Source: Fen-1254 sp963769605 (GTDB taxonomy: Bacteria; Bacteroidota; Ignavibacteria; UBA10030). From it: a DNA stretch of 64,000 nucleotides. The notes beneath the pieces are model-generated. The model saw only the letters and a program-made list of their open reading frames with translations. It had not been told where the DNA came from and ran no database searches. The stretch spans positions 62,001-126,000 of the forward strand of contig CAVYML010000004.1 of NCBI GenBank assembly GCA_963769605.1. The letters run 5' to 3'. A program made the position numbers and the translations under genes. Below are positions 8,746 to 17,760 of the stretch, piece after piece (position 1 is the first letter of the stretch; the number at the start of each line of letters is the position of its first letter).

Positions 8746-9216
8746 ATGAAAGGCAATGAAAAACTTATTGCAACATTAAATGAATTACTCTCGGAGGAAT
8801 TGACAGCGATCAGCCAGTATATGGTTCATTCGGAAATGTACGATAACTGGGGATATGCTAAACTCCATAAAGCTATAGAGAAACAGGCAGTGGATGAAAT
8901 GAAACATGCCGAATGGCTGATTGGACGCATACTTTTCCTGGAAGGAACGCCTGCCATGTCCAAGCTCAATCAGATAAAGATTGGCGCCGATTTTCCCTCG
9001 ATGCTGTCTAATGACAGCGATGGAGAAATGACTGCGGTCCAATTGTATAATAAGGCTGTTTCTCTTGCACGCGAAGTATCCGATGCCGGCACGGCAGATC
9101 TCTTGACAAAAATTCTTTTGATGGAAGAAGGCCATGGCGATTGGCTTGAACAGCAGTTGGATCAAATAAAACATATAGGCATTGAAAACTATCTGGCAAA
9201 TCAAGCAGGTGAATAA
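8746..9216 (+). CDS. bfr: bacterioferritin
   Basis: The 156-residue product is of normal bacterioferritin length and collinear with the E. coli protein. The diiron ferroxidase ligands fall at the standard positions: Glu18, Glu51, His54, Glu94, Glu127 and His130. Met52, the haem-b ligand between subunits, is kept (DEMKHAEW), so a haem-containing 24-mer is expected. It oxidises and stores iron in the cytoplasm and limits Fenton chemistry. A GGAG Shine-Dalgarno precedes ATG 8746. It appears to be a single-gene unit; no bacterioferritin-associated ferredoxin gene is adjacent. Confidence 0.95.
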   Translation: MKGNEKLIATLNELLSEELTAISQYMVHSEMYDNWGYAKLHKAIEKQAVDEMKHAEWLIGRILFLEGTPAMSKLNQIKIGADFPSMLSNDSDGEMTAVQLYNKAVSLAREVSDAGTADLLTKILLMEEGHGDWLEQQLDQIKHIGIENYLANQAGE

Positions 9217-9377
9217 ATAACCATTTTTGTGGTTGCTTCTTGCGTTGGTATCGACGGTCAGAAGAGGATCCATTAAAGACGGAATGCTGTATTTCCGCAG
9301 ATATCAATGGATGCATTCGTCAAAGGTTTTTTAATAAGTAGAGCACATCAGAAAAATATATTTCTAAAAGGATAAAT

Positions 9378-10070
9378 ATGAATACTTCTCTGAAGCTTCC
9401 ATACCTTAAAGAAGTCGGAAAGCGTGGCAGGATTACTATCTGGGTAGTCGACGGCACTTACGTGAGGACGCATTTGGACGAAGAGTTTACAAACTACGGT
9501 CAGCATTACGGATTCAAGTGCATTCCCAAAGATGAATTTTGGCTCGATAAGGAAGCGCAGGAGGATGAACAGCGCTTCTTCATCGATCATTTGCTGGTTG
9601 AATACCGGCTGTCCGAAAAAGGTGTTCCGTATGACGATGCGCTGGAAGCTGCCGATAAACAAGAGGCGGCAGAGCGAAAAAGATCGGGCGATGTGAAGAA
9701 GCTGACAGCAGGAGGTAATCTTCCGGATGCGTCAAAGGTGCACGTGCGGCTTTGGAAAAAATTGGAAAACGGGATCAGCGTATGGATTATCGACGGCAGA
9801 TTGGTGAGAAGTGTGTTCGATATCGATTTTACGGAAGGCGGACATGACTATGTGTATGAGTTTGTGCATGAGAATGAAGTATGGATTGATAACGATCTGG
9901 AAGAGGCGGAACGCCCATTTGTACTGCTTCACGAATTGCACGAACGGAATCTAATGGCAAAAGGATGGCCTTACAGTAAAGCGCACGAGGATTCAAGCAA
10001 GATCGAATATTACTGCCGTCATCATCCCAACGAATTGCATGCGGAACTTGCAAAAGAAGGATGGGAATGA
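9378..10070 (+). CDS. internally duplicated protein of unknown function with HELHE-type motif
   Basis: I do not recognise a named family. The 230-residue protein is two copies of a ~75-90-residue module joined by a charged linker (residues ~95-125). The modules align at ITIWVVDGTYVR / ISVWIIDGRLVR, at EFTNYGQHY / DFTEGGHDY, at DEFWLDKEAQEDEQRFFIDHL / NEVWIDNDLEEAERPFVLLHEL, and at SEKGVPYDDALEAA / MAKGWPYSKAHEDS. Only the second copy has LLHELHERNLM ... AHEDSSKIEY, whose His and Glu residues could bind a metal; the first has IDHLLVEYRLS instead. No signal peptide is seen, so it is probably cytoplasmic. It may be a duplicated former enzyme domain in which only one copy stays active. Confidence 0.6.
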   Translation: MNTSLKLPYLKEVGKRGRITIWVVDGTYVRTHLDEEFTNYGQHYGFKCIPKDEFWLDKEAQEDEQRFFIDHLLVEYRLSEKGVPYDDALEAADKQEAAERKRSGDVKKLTAGGNLPDASKVHVRLWKKLENGISVWIIDGRLVRSVFDIDFTEGGHDYVYEFVHENEVWIDNDLEEAERPFVLLHELHERNLMAKGWPYSKAHEDSSKIEYYCRHHPNELHAELAKEGWE

Positions 10071-10165
10071 GTAGTTGAGCCTTTCTCGCTTATGAGAGGA
10101 AACTATGAACCATCCTTGCCTCATTACTAAATTTGTAGCTCGGCATAATTTACTCCGGTATTTCT

Positions 10166-11449
10166 ATGGCTCATCTTACGGTACGATCGGGATACAATTC
10201 CCTTGTTGAACGCATCAACCGGGTTCCCCAGGGTGCGGCGCCGACTCCGACGCTTTTCAAGATACTCCAGCTTCTCATGACTGAAAAAGAAGCGGAGTAC
10301 GTCTCACTTCTTCCAATAAAACCATTTAATATTGCTGCAGCAGCAGACTCGTGGCGGGTTTCCGTAACGGAAGCGCAGAAGATACTTGACACTCTCGCCT
10401 CGCGGGGTATTCTGCTCGATGTGGAAGACACTCACGGAGAAATGCAGTACTCGCTCCCTCCGCCGATGGCAGGATTCTTCGAATTCTCGTTAATGCGAGT
10501 ACGAAACGACATCGACCAGAAGGTACTCTCAGAATTATTTTATCAATACATGAATGTGGAAGAGGACTTTATCAAAGGACTCTTCTGTGAAGGGGAGACG
10601 CGCATCGGCAGAACATTTGTTCATGAACCGGCGATACCGAAAGCTATAGCACTTCATGTGCTTGACAATGAACGCGCGACGGAAGTAATCAATACCGCAT
10701 CGCATCGAGCCGTGGGTATGTGCTACTGCAGGCATAAGATGAGTCACATTCATAAAGCGTGCGATGCACCTATGGATATATGCATGACGTTCAACGGCGC
10801 TGCCGAATCGCTGATCAGACACAAGATTGCACGGAGTGTGGATGTTTCCGAGTGCATGAATCTGCTTCATCAAGCATTCGACAGGAATCTTGTGCAATTC
10901 GGAGAGAATATACGGGAACATGTAAACTTTATATGTAACTGCTGCGGGTGCTGCTGCGAGGCGATGCTCGCCGCAAAACGTTTTGCAATTCTCAATCCCG
11001 TGCAGACCACCAATTATCTCCCCGTCGTACTGAATGAACAATGCACCGGCTGCGCAAAGTGCATCGATGTCTGTCCCGTGGAGGCAATGGGATTAGTGAA
11101 TGCCGGCGACCCGCGTAAGCCTAAAAGAAAAAAAGCCCGCGTACATGAAGAGATCTGCCTTGGATGCGGATTGTGCGTAAAGGTCTGCGCGAAAAACGCG
11201 ATGACGATGAAAGAACGTAAGAACCGCGTTATTACTCCTCTCAATTCCGCTCACAAAGCGGTAATGATGGCAATTGAACGGGGGATGCTGCAAAATCTGA
11301 TCTTCGATAATAGAACGCTGTGGAACCATCGTGCGATGGCTGCTATTTGCGGAGTTATTCTTTCACTTCCTCCGATAAAGCAGGCGTTGGCAAGCAAACA
11401 GATTAAATCACGATACATGGAATGGTTGATACGGCGGAAAAAATACTAA
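10166..11449 (+). CDS. 4Fe-4S dicluster ferredoxin-domain protein with winged-helix-like N-terminus
   Basis: Two ferredoxin motifs, CTGCAKCIDVCP (about residue 293) and CLGCGLCVKVCA (about 329), should bind two 4Fe-4S clusters. Before them are a Cys-rich block, CNCCGCCCEAM (~254), and MCYCRHKMSHIHKACDAP (~185), which could hold further metal. The first ~110 residues look like a helix-turn-helix fold (TLFKILQLLMTEKEAEYVSLL ... EAQKILDTLASRGIL). The protein is probably a redox-linked cytoplasmic electron carrier of the type often annotated only as '4Fe-4S binding protein'; its partner is unknown. ATG 10166 has no clear Shine-Dalgarno. A 34-codon ORF with a good one (GAGAGGA, ATG 10105) overlaps its start in another frame and could couple translation. 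Confidence 0.75.
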   Translation: MAHLTVRSGYNSLVERINRVPQGAAPTPTLFKILQLLMTEKEAEYVSLLPIKPFNIAAAADSWRVSVTEAQKILDTLASRGILLDVEDTHGEMQYSLPPPMAGFFEFSLMRVRNDIDQKVLSELFYQYMNVEEDFIKGLFCEGETRIGRTFVHEPAIPKAIALHVLDNERATEVINTASHRAVGMCYCRHKMSHIHKACDAPMDICMTFNGAAESLIRHKIARSVDVSECMNLLHQAFDRNLVQFGENIREHVNFICNCCGCCCEAMLAAKRFAILNPVQTTNYLPVVLNEQCTGCAKCIDVCPVEAMGLVNAGDPRKPKRKKARVHEEICLGCGLCVKVCAKNAMTMKERKNRVITPLNSAHKAVMMAIERGMLQNLIFDNRTLWNHRAMAAICGVILSLPPIKQALASKQIKSRYMEWLIRRKKY

Positions 11450-11833
11450 TATAGAAACGTGGACGAGAACTCATGAATTGCAAATAGATACTGCGAATCC
11501 GTCTTAGAATGAGACATGAATTCCCGCGGAACCAACTTTTCGTCCACGTCTCAAGTCACAAACTATCCGATAGTTTCAGCGTCTCTTAAAAATTGCTTAA
11601 AAAGTGCCCATTATAATGCATTTTTTGGATTGACTTTCGGATAGCGGAGATATTTCCGGATTTCCCATAGAGGATAAAAAAAGGCTTGCTTTTTATAGTT
11701 TAATATTTTAATTTTGTATGTATATTAATTCACCAAAATGCATTAAAAACCACTTATCTTGTAGCAACTGCGACTGAGTCCCGGGGACCCTTGTTGTAGC
11801 ATAATTTTTAAGATCCTCTGGATTCATTTAAAA
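11450..11833. other. non-coding stretch with long-range inverted repeat and hairpins
   Basis: No convincing gene is seen in about 380 bases. ACGTGGACGA (11457-11466) pairs perfectly with TCGTCCACGT (11540-11549), enclosing 73 bases. AACTATC and GATAGTT around 11571-11585 form a tight 7-bp stem. Further on, TTGTAGCA occurs twice (near 11759 and 11794) around a near-palindromic GTCCCGGGGAC. These could be a structured RNA or a remnant of a mobile element. Confidence 0.35.
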
Positions 11834-11935
11834 ATGAAGAAAGAGGGTTTTGTGTTTTATGGAGAAAAGCTCGGCATCAACATAGAAAAATCAGTTCCAA
11901 TTTATCACCAAGAACTTCTGCGAGTGAATTTATAA
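11834..11935 (+). CDS. small hypothetical ORF (33 aa) coupled to next ORF
   Basis: ATG 11834 opens 33 codons (MKKEGFVFYGEKLGINIEK...) and its TAA overlaps the next ATG as TAATG, an arrangement that suggests translational coupling. No family is recognised. It may be a gene remnant, as are possibly the two following ORFs. Confidence 0.3.
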   Translation: MKKEGFVFYGEKLGINIEKSVPIYHQELLRVNL

Positions 11936-12231
11936 TGCCGGATGTTCCTAAAAATCTTACTCCGCTTCTGCCTGTAGCAAAACTTGCCGAAAAAGATATT
12001 TTTTTCGATCTTGAACTTCCCAAATTGGTAGATTTGCATCAGAAAACAATCCGTCTAAGCATAAACACTAATGAAAAAGAAGAATATTATTTAATTTGGT
12101 CTCGCCTGCGTTCCGGATATCATGATAAATGGAAAGCGACATTTCGCACAATGCCGCTCAAGACAAATGAAGATGTTGAGAATGTTTGGCGTAAGTTTTT
12201 GGAAAATCCGGGATATTATCTTGATCTGTAA
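11935..12231 (+). CDS. hypothetical protein (98 aa)
   Basis: The product is a charged, probably soluble 98-residue protein with no signal peptide or membrane segment; its middle (EEYYLIWSRLRSGYHDKWKATFR) is helical and Trp/Tyr-rich. I do not recognise it. It starts in a one-base overlap with the 33-codon ORF and is followed nine bases later by another unknown ORF, so the three may be one small operon or the pieces of one decayed gene. Confidence 0.4.
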   Translation: MPDVPKNLTPLLPVAKLAEKDIFFDLELPKLVDLHQKTIRLSINTNEKEEYYLIWSRLRSGYHDKWKATFRTMPLKTNEDVENVWRKFLENPGYYLDL

Positions 12232-12240
12232 TACGGCGGA

Positions 12241-12606
12241 TTGAGATTAATTTATTACCCATCCTTACATGTCCCTTCAAGTAATTTCCTTACAATTGAC
12301 GATTCGAATAAATCATTTCCCAAAATCGAAACAAGTGAAAAAATGGTATTTGCTCGTCGTTCAAATCTTTCAGAAGGTTATGAAGCAAAAAAACAAAGTG
12401 CTTTATTATGTTGGTTAACGCTGGAATGTTTCCGCGATCACACTCCAAAGGCGGGTGAGCCGCTCGCAGTTGCAAAAGGAAACTCGATTATTAAGAACAG
12501 ACTGTGCAATTACTTTATTTCTTTGTATAAAGAGAATATTTCTGTCATCGATTATCCTGATTTAATTCATTGGATTATCCGAATCCGGCTATTGATAGAA
12601 GTGTAA
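12241..12606 (+). CDS. hypothetical protein (121 aa)
   Basis: The open frame starts at TTG 12241 without a clear Shine-Dalgarno; the true start is uncertain. The sequence shows no signal peptide, and a Cys/Trp stretch (ALLCWLTLECFRDH) is its only notable part. It shares no family that I recognise. It could be a real small gene, or chance open sequence downstream of the 98-residue ORF. Confidence 0.25.
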   Translation: MRLIYYPSLHVPSSNFLTIDDSNKSFPKIETSEKMVFARRSNLSEGYEAKKQSALLCWLTLECFRDHTPKAGEPLAVAKGNSIIKNRLCNYFISLYKENISVIDYPDLIHWIIRIRLLIEV

Positions 12607-12774
12607 AACTCATGTGAGTGCTCTCCCGGATTGTCACTATTTATACGAACAAAAAAAAATGGTTTTTTAGGCACTAAAATGATGCGGAATGTGCCTTTTT
12701 GTCGACTTTGGGGAGAAATATGAACTTAGCGGATTCCATTAATTTGTTTTTTAAGAAAATAAGCGATTTTCTTA

Positions 12775-12806
12775 TTGACATTTGTGTTAAAAAACCCTTT
12801 ATTTTG
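12775..12806 (+). promoter_or_regulatory. candidate promoter of the HU gene
   Basis: TTGACA at 12775-12780 is a perfect -35 box. It is followed after 17-19 bases by an AT-rich TTTATT/TATTTTG stretch that could serve as a -10 or as a Bacteroidota-type -7 element. The preceding 160 bases are AT-rich, and the HU start lies about 80 bases downstream. Confidence 0.45.
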
Positions 12807-12887
12807 TCAATATATTCAAGGCAATTTGGGGAGTTATACTCTCCAAATATTTCTATTCACTCACATTAAACTTATAAGGGCATGCAT

Positions 12888-13175
12888 ATGGGAAAAACAA
12901 TGACCAAGAGTCAAATTGCTGCGCATCTGGCCAGCAAATTCGAATTAAAGAAAAAGGTTGCAGTAACACTTTTGGAAGAAATTGCTTCGTTAGCCTATCG
13001 GGAAGCTAAAAATTCTTTTACATTGCCCGGAATTGGCAAGCTCGTTCTCGTTGATCGAAAAGCGCGTATCGGCCGAAATCCAGCTACCGGGGAACAGATT
13101 CAAATCCCGGCAAAAACAGTTGTAAAATTCCGCGTTGCAAAAGCCGCGAAAGAAGCAATTCTGAGCAAGAAGTAA
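12888..13175 (+). CDS. HU-family DNA-binding protein
   Basis: The 95-residue product matches HU throughout: TKSQIAAHLASKF (helix 1), FTLPGIGKLVLVDRKARIGRNPATGEQIQIPA (the beta arm, with the Arg-Asn-Pro tip that inserts in the minor groove) and VVKFRVAKAAKEAI (C-terminal helix). It would bind and bend DNA in the nucleoid. The start is placed at the second ATG (12888): AAGGG at 12876-12880 is seven bases from it but only one base from the first ATG at 12882. A promoter-like TTGACA lies upstream and a terminator follows, so it is a monocistronic gene. Confidence 0.92.
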   Translation: MGKTMTKSQIAAHLASKFELKKKVAVTLLEEIASLAYREAKNSFTLPGIGKLVLVDRKARIGRNPATGEQIQIPAKTVVKFRVAKAAKEAILSKK

Positions 13176-13199
13176 ACGATAATCGATCGTTTTCGTGTG

Positions 13200-13233
13200 A
13201 AGCGCCGAACAATTTTTGTCGGCGCTTTTTTTT
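13200..13233 (+). terminator. rho-independent terminator of the HU gene
   Basis: AAGCGCCGA (13200-13208) and TCGGCGCTT (13219-13227) form a perfect 9-bp stem with a ten-base loop, followed by a run of T to 13233. It lies 25 bases after the HU stop. Confidence 0.9.
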
Positions 13234-13348
13234 ATCCCTCTCATTGGATGAAATTTATCAGGTTTTTATTTCATAACTTGGACATTCAGTTGAATATCTG
13301 TACTTTATCGGAAAATATAAACATCGGAATTCTCCGGCAAAAGAAAGC

Positions 13349-15562
13349 ATGAATACACAAAAAGGGACTTTATACCTTAATATTATCTGGCACCAGCATC
13401 AGCCGCTGTATCTCGATCCGGAAAGCGATCAATTACAAGGCCCCTGGGTAAGAACGCATGGCACAAAGGACTATTATGACATGGCTTCCATAGCGGAGCA
13501 CTATCCCGATATTCATTTTACAGTCAATTTGACCTCTTCGCTTCTCTATCAGCTTCAGGAATGCTATGTGAATCGGCTTTCTCCATCTCTTGATAACCCA
13601 AAGAATCGCATAAATACAGAAAAATATTTTAAACAATTCGGAGGAAAAACCGATCCGTGGATTGACCTTGCTCTTAAACCGACCACTGAATTTTCGGCAG
13701 AAGATAAGAAATATCTGCTGACAAACGTCTGGAATGCATTCGGAATCAGCGATGTAATGATTGCGCGTTTTCCTCAATACCAGACTGTTCAGAAAAAATT
13801 CTGGAATGAAGGCTTAGAAAGTTTGACCGAACAGGATATGCGGGAAATCAAGTTTTGGTTTTATGCCGCCTATTTCGATCCCGATTTTTATACGGGAAAA
13901 CACATCCTTGCAAACGGCAGCATACTCGACCTGACCGATTTAGTGACAAAGGATAAGCATGGCTGCTATTTTGCAGCCCGCACCATTACAGAAGACGATT
14001 GCAATCGAATTGTTGCGGAAACGGTCAAGGTTCTGGCGGCTATAGTCCCTCTCCATAAAAAGCTGATGTACCGGCCATTTTCTCATAAAGGACAGATTGA
14101 AATCATTACGACACCGTATTATCATCCGATCATGCCTCTTATCTACGATTCCGATCTTGCTAAAATAAGTCAGCCTAACGACCCGATGCCGTCCCGTTTC
14201 CTATTCCCGCAAGATGCGGAAATTCAGGTAGCCAAATCAGTGCATTATTTCAAAAAAATTTTTGGAGTGCATCCAACCGGCATGTGGCCGGGTGAAGGGT
14301 CGGTGGCGCATGAAATAATTCCTATTTTTGCGCGGCAGGGAATTTCGTGGATCGCTACGGATGAAAAAATATTGGCTCGATCAAAGCCGGAAGGGCAGCC
14401 GTGTTATTATCCGTATGCTGCGGCATCTAAGGAAGGAAAGAAAGACGGAACGGTCATAGTTTTCCGGGAAACAGAACTAAGCGATAAAATCGGATTTGTA
14501 TACAAGAATTATTACGGGGAAGATGCTGCAAACGATTTTATCGGCCACGTGCTTCGCTTCTTGCCTTTAGAAAATGAACCCGATCGTTTGCTTACCGTTA
14601 TCTTAGACGGTGAAAACGCATGGGAATGGTACCGGTTCGATAATGACGGAAAGACTTTCCAAAACGCGCTCTATCGCAAGCTTACCGAACTCCATGCTAA
14701 CGGCCGGGTGATTACAACGACGGTAACGGAATACCTGAAAGGAAACCCGAAGAGGAATATCGCGCCTCATTCCGCGTCAAAATTTCCCAAAATCGAATGG
14801 TTATGGCCGGGGTCATGGATCAATGCAAATTACGATACATGGATAGGCGAAGATGAAGAAAATCAGGCATGGGAATATTTACTGACAGCCCGGAAAGATC
14901 TGGATGCCTCCGGCTTGCCGCAGCCGAATCCTGATAAAGTCGTTCCTCGCACGGGGACAAAAGCATGGTATATCTATCGTGCGTGGGAATCACTCTATGC
15001 CGCCGAGGGATCGGATTGGTTTTGGTGGTACGGAACGGATCAAAATGCCCCGGCGGGAGATCGTCCATTCGATATTGCATTCATTACTCATATCAAAAAT
15101 ATTTATAAATTTTCAGAATTGGCAGGAGGGAATATGCCGCCGAGAAAATTTAAACCCATTAAATCGCAGCCTGCAAAAGTCCCCGTTTCCGTTCAGCAAG
15201 GAACGATGGCTCAAAGCGGCGAAGACCTGGTGACAGTACTCTTCCAATGCGATGCACGTGATCAATATGTTCGCAAAAGCATCTATATTGCTGGGAATCA
15301 TGAACTGCTTGGGAACTGGGTGCCGAACCACGTCCGGCTCTACGACGACGGGACGCACGGAGATAAAAAAGAAGGAGATGGAATCTGGACCATCGAGTTG
15401 AAATTTCCGGCCGGAACCGAACTGGAATATAAGTATACAAACAGCGGCGGCCAGGGGAATTGGATGCCCGGTGAAGAGTTCCCATATCTCAATAGAAAAG
15501 TGCGCGTGGAACGAACAGAGTCAGGGACCGTTTTAATCCTCGACATTTTTGGGAAAATCTGA
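13349..15562 (+). CDS. glycoside hydrolase family 57 enzyme with C-terminal starch-binding-like domain
   Basis: The N-terminal ~600 residues form a GH57 catalytic region: WHQHQPLY (motif 1), the WPGEGSV motif with Glu316 as the expected nucleophile, and VILDGENAWEWY with Asp420 as the expected acid/base. GH57 enzymes are alpha-amylases, amylopullulanases, glucanotransferases or branching enzymes acting on alpha-glucans; the exact activity cannot be read from sequence. The last ~110 residues (IYIAGNHELLGNWVPNHVRLYDDGTHGD...) resemble a CBM20-type starch-binding domain. No signal peptide is visible, so it is likely cytoplasmic and may work on stored glycogen. The next gene, a GH13-like protein, starts six bases after the stop. 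Confidence 0.88.
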   Translation: MNTQKGTLYLNIIWHQHQPLYLDPESDQLQGPWVRTHGTKDYYDMASIAEHYPDIHFTVNLTSSLLYQLQECYVNRLSPSLDNPKNRINTEKYFKQFGGKTDPWIDLALKPTTEFSAEDKKYLLTNVWNAFGISDVMIARFPQYQTVQKKFWNEGLESLTEQDMREIKFWFYAAYFDPDFYTGKHILANGSILDLTDLVTKDKHGCYFAARTITEDDCNRIVAETVKVLAAIVPLHKKLMYRPFSHKGQIEIITTPYYHPIMPLIYDSDLAKISQPNDPMPSRFLFPQDAEIQVAKSVHYFKKIFGVHPTGMWPGEGSVAHEIIPIFARQGISWIATDEKILARSKPEGQPCYYPYAAASKEGKKDGTVIVFRETELSDKIGFVYKNYYGEDAANDFIGHVLRFLPLENEPDRLLTVILDGENAWEWYRFDNDGKTFQNALYRKLTELHANGRVITTTVTEYLKGNPKRNIAPHSASKFPKIEWLWPGSWINANYDTWIGEDEENQAWEYLLTARKDLDASGLPQPNPDKVVPRTGTKAWYIYRAWESLYAAEGSDWFWWYGTDQNAPAGDRPFDIAFITHIKNIYKFSELAGGNMPPRKFKPIKSQPAKVPVSVQQGTMAQSGEDLVTVLFQCDARDQYVRKSIYIAGNHELLGNWVPNHVRLYDDGTHGDKKEGDGIWTIELKFPAGTELEYKYTNSGGQGNWMPGEEFPYLNRKVRVERTESGTVLILDIFGKI

Positions 15563-15568
15563 TTCCGC

Positions 15569-17323
15569 ATGGTCGACATGTACGGATTCCATAAAATACT
15601 CGTTGTTCTGGCAGCGTTTTTTATAATTTCACTGATTATTTTCATTGCTGTGCAAATGCTTTCCGGCAATGAGGAAGAGCAGACCTTGGAGGGGGCATGG
15701 CTTTCCCAGATCGATTCACTTGGGCGGGGAGAGTTCGAACGCTGGTTCCTTTCGGGTTTTGACCGAAGCCGGTGGTACGAAAAAGAAATTCCTCAACTCA
15801 GAGAACGTCATGCAGTTCCTGATGAACGTGATGCCATCGTCTGGTATGCAAAAAAGTTCGACTTCGACGGAAAAATCGACAACGCCCGGCTCCTTTTCAG
15901 CGGGTCGGATGATGATATGAAAGTCTGGATAAACGGAATTATGGCCGGTTTACATATAGGATATGAGGATGGGTTCTCCATCAATGTCTCTGGTGCACTT
16001 CAAAAAGGGGAAAACGAGATTGTTATAGAACTCATTAATCACACAGGTTCGGCCAATATTTTCGGTCCTATAAAATTGATTCCGGCAGGAAATGATCAGG
16101 AGACAGCATATTCCGATTCAGATGAAGATACTTCTGCAAAAAAAGAACTTCGGGATGCAATTATTTGCGAAGCAGATCTTCGTATGCTGCCTGCAGGCAG
16201 TTCTTTTTCAGTGCTCCGAAAAAAAATTCCCGACCTTAAACGCAGCGGCATATCTCTGCTGTGCCTTTCTCCTCTGCATCCGATGGGTGAACTGAACAGG
16301 AAGGGAGCAGCGGGAAATCCGTTTTCAGTTCAAGATTATTACAGGATTAGTGCGGGGTACGGAACCTTCAAAGATTTGAAATCGCTGATCACGGAAGCAC
16401 ACAACAACGGAATAAAAGTGATCATGGATTTTATAGCAAATTGTACATCGTGGGATAATTCACTGCTTATGCAGTATCCCGAATGGTATGCGCAAAACGA
16501 AAAGGGAGAAATTCTTGCACCGTATGCGGGTGCAAACGATGTTGCGAAGCTTAATTACGACCGTCACGAATTGCGAAAATATATGATTGCGATGCTCGAA
16601 TACTGGTTTGTAAAAGTCGGCTTCGACGGTTTTCGCTGTATCGGATCGGGCAATATTCCTGTGGATTTCTGGCTCAGCGCCAGGATTCAACTTGAAAAAA
16701 ATAAGCCTGTTGTTCTGATTTCGCAAGAGAGCATTCCGGAACAGCAGGAGGGAGCCTTCAATATTTCCGGAACGTTCGATGCGGGTACGGTGCTGAATAA
16801 AATCTTGAGAGGAACGACTTCTTCGGTTGTTTTTCAGAAACTTTTAAACCGGGAGTCTAGATTATTTTCCGATGGCACGCTGTTTGCGCGCTCAGATGAA
16901 TTCAGGAAACATTCGAACGATCCTAATCAGGAGAGAGAATCGATTGTTTTTAGATTGATTCACCCGGGCATTCCCGTCCTTGGAGCGGAGGAGATTACCG
17001 GCAATTCGGATGTTTTTTCTTTGGTCGAACAATTAATCGGGATACGTGCGCAGCATCCCGCACTTATCAGGGGGCGGTATGCATTCATCACTACAGGCGA
17101 TGCGCGAACAATATACTCATTTGTAAGAACCATAGAACAGGACACGGTGGCGGTGATCATGAATATTTCCAACGAGCCTCGGATCGCGTTATTGAAGGGG
17201 GACGTACTTCTGTCCCATCAATGGCAGAATGTTGTGACAAAAAAAAAATATACTGTAAATCGTAACGGATTGTCGCTTGAACTTCCTGCCTGCGGCTTTG
17301 CCGTTCTTCAGCCTATCGAATAA
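15569..17323 (+). CDS. membrane-anchored GH13 (alpha-amylase)-like protein, probably catalytically inactive
   Basis: Residues ~8-30 form a single transmembrane anchor. Residues ~55-172 are a jelly-roll sugar-binding-like domain (ARLLFSGSDDDMKVWINGI ... GENEIVIEL). Residues ~195-500 follow the alpha-amylase barrel: YYRISAGYGTFKDLKSLITEAHNNGIKVIMDF (region I start) and GFDGFRC (region II). In region II the nucleophile position of the family consensus G-F-R-x-D is occupied by Ile358 (GFRCI), and region I has Asn-Cys instead of Asn-His (IANCTS). A candidate acid/base Glu387 remains (LISQES). The protein may therefore bind alpha-glucan rather than cleave it. It follows the GH57 gene by six bases and probably shares its transcript. 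Confidence 0.75.
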   Translation: MVDMYGFHKILVVLAAFFIISLIIFIAVQMLSGNEEEQTLEGAWLSQIDSLGRGEFERWFLSGFDRSRWYEKEIPQLRERHAVPDERDAIVWYAKKFDFDGKIDNARLLFSGSDDDMKVWINGIMAGLHIGYEDGFSINVSGALQKGENEIVIELINHTGSANIFGPIKLIPAGNDQETAYSDSDEDTSAKKELRDAIICEADLRMLPAGSSFSVLRKKIPDLKRSGISLLCLSPLHPMGELNRKGAAGNPFSVQDYYRISAGYGTFKDLKSLITEAHNNGIKVIMDFIANCTSWDNSLLMQYPEWYAQNEKGEILAPYAGANDVAKLNYDRHELRKYMIAMLEYWFVKVGFDGFRCIGSGNIPVDFWLSARIQLEKNKPVVLISQESIPEQQEGAFNISGTFDAGTVLNKILRGTTSSVVFQKLLNRESRLFSDGTLFARSDEFRKHSNDPNQERESIVFRLIHPGIPVLGAEEITGNSDVFSLVEQLIGIRAQHPALIRGRYAFITTGDARTIYSFVRTIEQDTVAVIMNISNEPRIALLKGDVLLSHQWQNVVTKKKYTVNRNGLSLELPACGFAVLQPIE

Positions 17324-17336
17324 AGGACAAACGAAA

Positions 17337-17750
17337 ATGAAATCATTTACCGAATATCTTTGGTTCAATACGAAAAAGCATCGTGAATATATCAATATTA
17401 CATCTCAGGTGGAAGATATTCTTGCGAAGAGCGGAATTCAGGAAGGAATGATACTTGTCTCGGCGATGCATATTACGGCCGGTGTGTATATCAACGATGC
17501 CGAAACGGGACTCATCCAGGATATCGACGATTGGCTTGAAACACTTGCGCCGTTCAAGCGAGAATACCGGCATCATCGCATGGGGGAGGCAAACGGAGAT
17601 TCGCATTTAAAAAGTCTGCTTATACATCATGAGGTTATCGTTCCGGTTACAAGTGGAAAACTGGATTTTGGCCCATGGCAGCAAATTTATTATGCAGAAT
17701 TCGACGGCCAGCGCCGTAAACGGCTTATTGTGAAAGTCATGGGAGAGTGA
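17337..17750 (+). CDS. YjbQ/UPF0047 family protein
   Basis: The start is ATG 17337, after AAAGGA; the longer open frame overlaps the preceding gene. The 137-residue protein has the UPF0047 signature: ISAMHITAGV-like (VSAMHITAGVYIND), HHRMGEANGDSHLKSLLIHHEVIVPVTSGKLDFGPWQQIYYAEFDG. Members have been described as having weak thiamine-phosphate-synthase activity and are trimeric, with conserved His residues around a metal; the physiological role is not settled. It starts 13 bases after the GH13-like stop and may ride on that transcript. Confidence 0.85.
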   Translation: MKSFTEYLWFNTKKHREYINITSQVEDILAKSGIQEGMILVSAMHITAGVYINDAETGLIQDIDDWLETLAPFKREYRHHRMGEANGDSHLKSLLIHHEVIVPVTSGKLDFGPWQQIYYAEFDGQRRKRLIVKVMGE

Positions 17751-17760
17751 GAGTTGTTGA

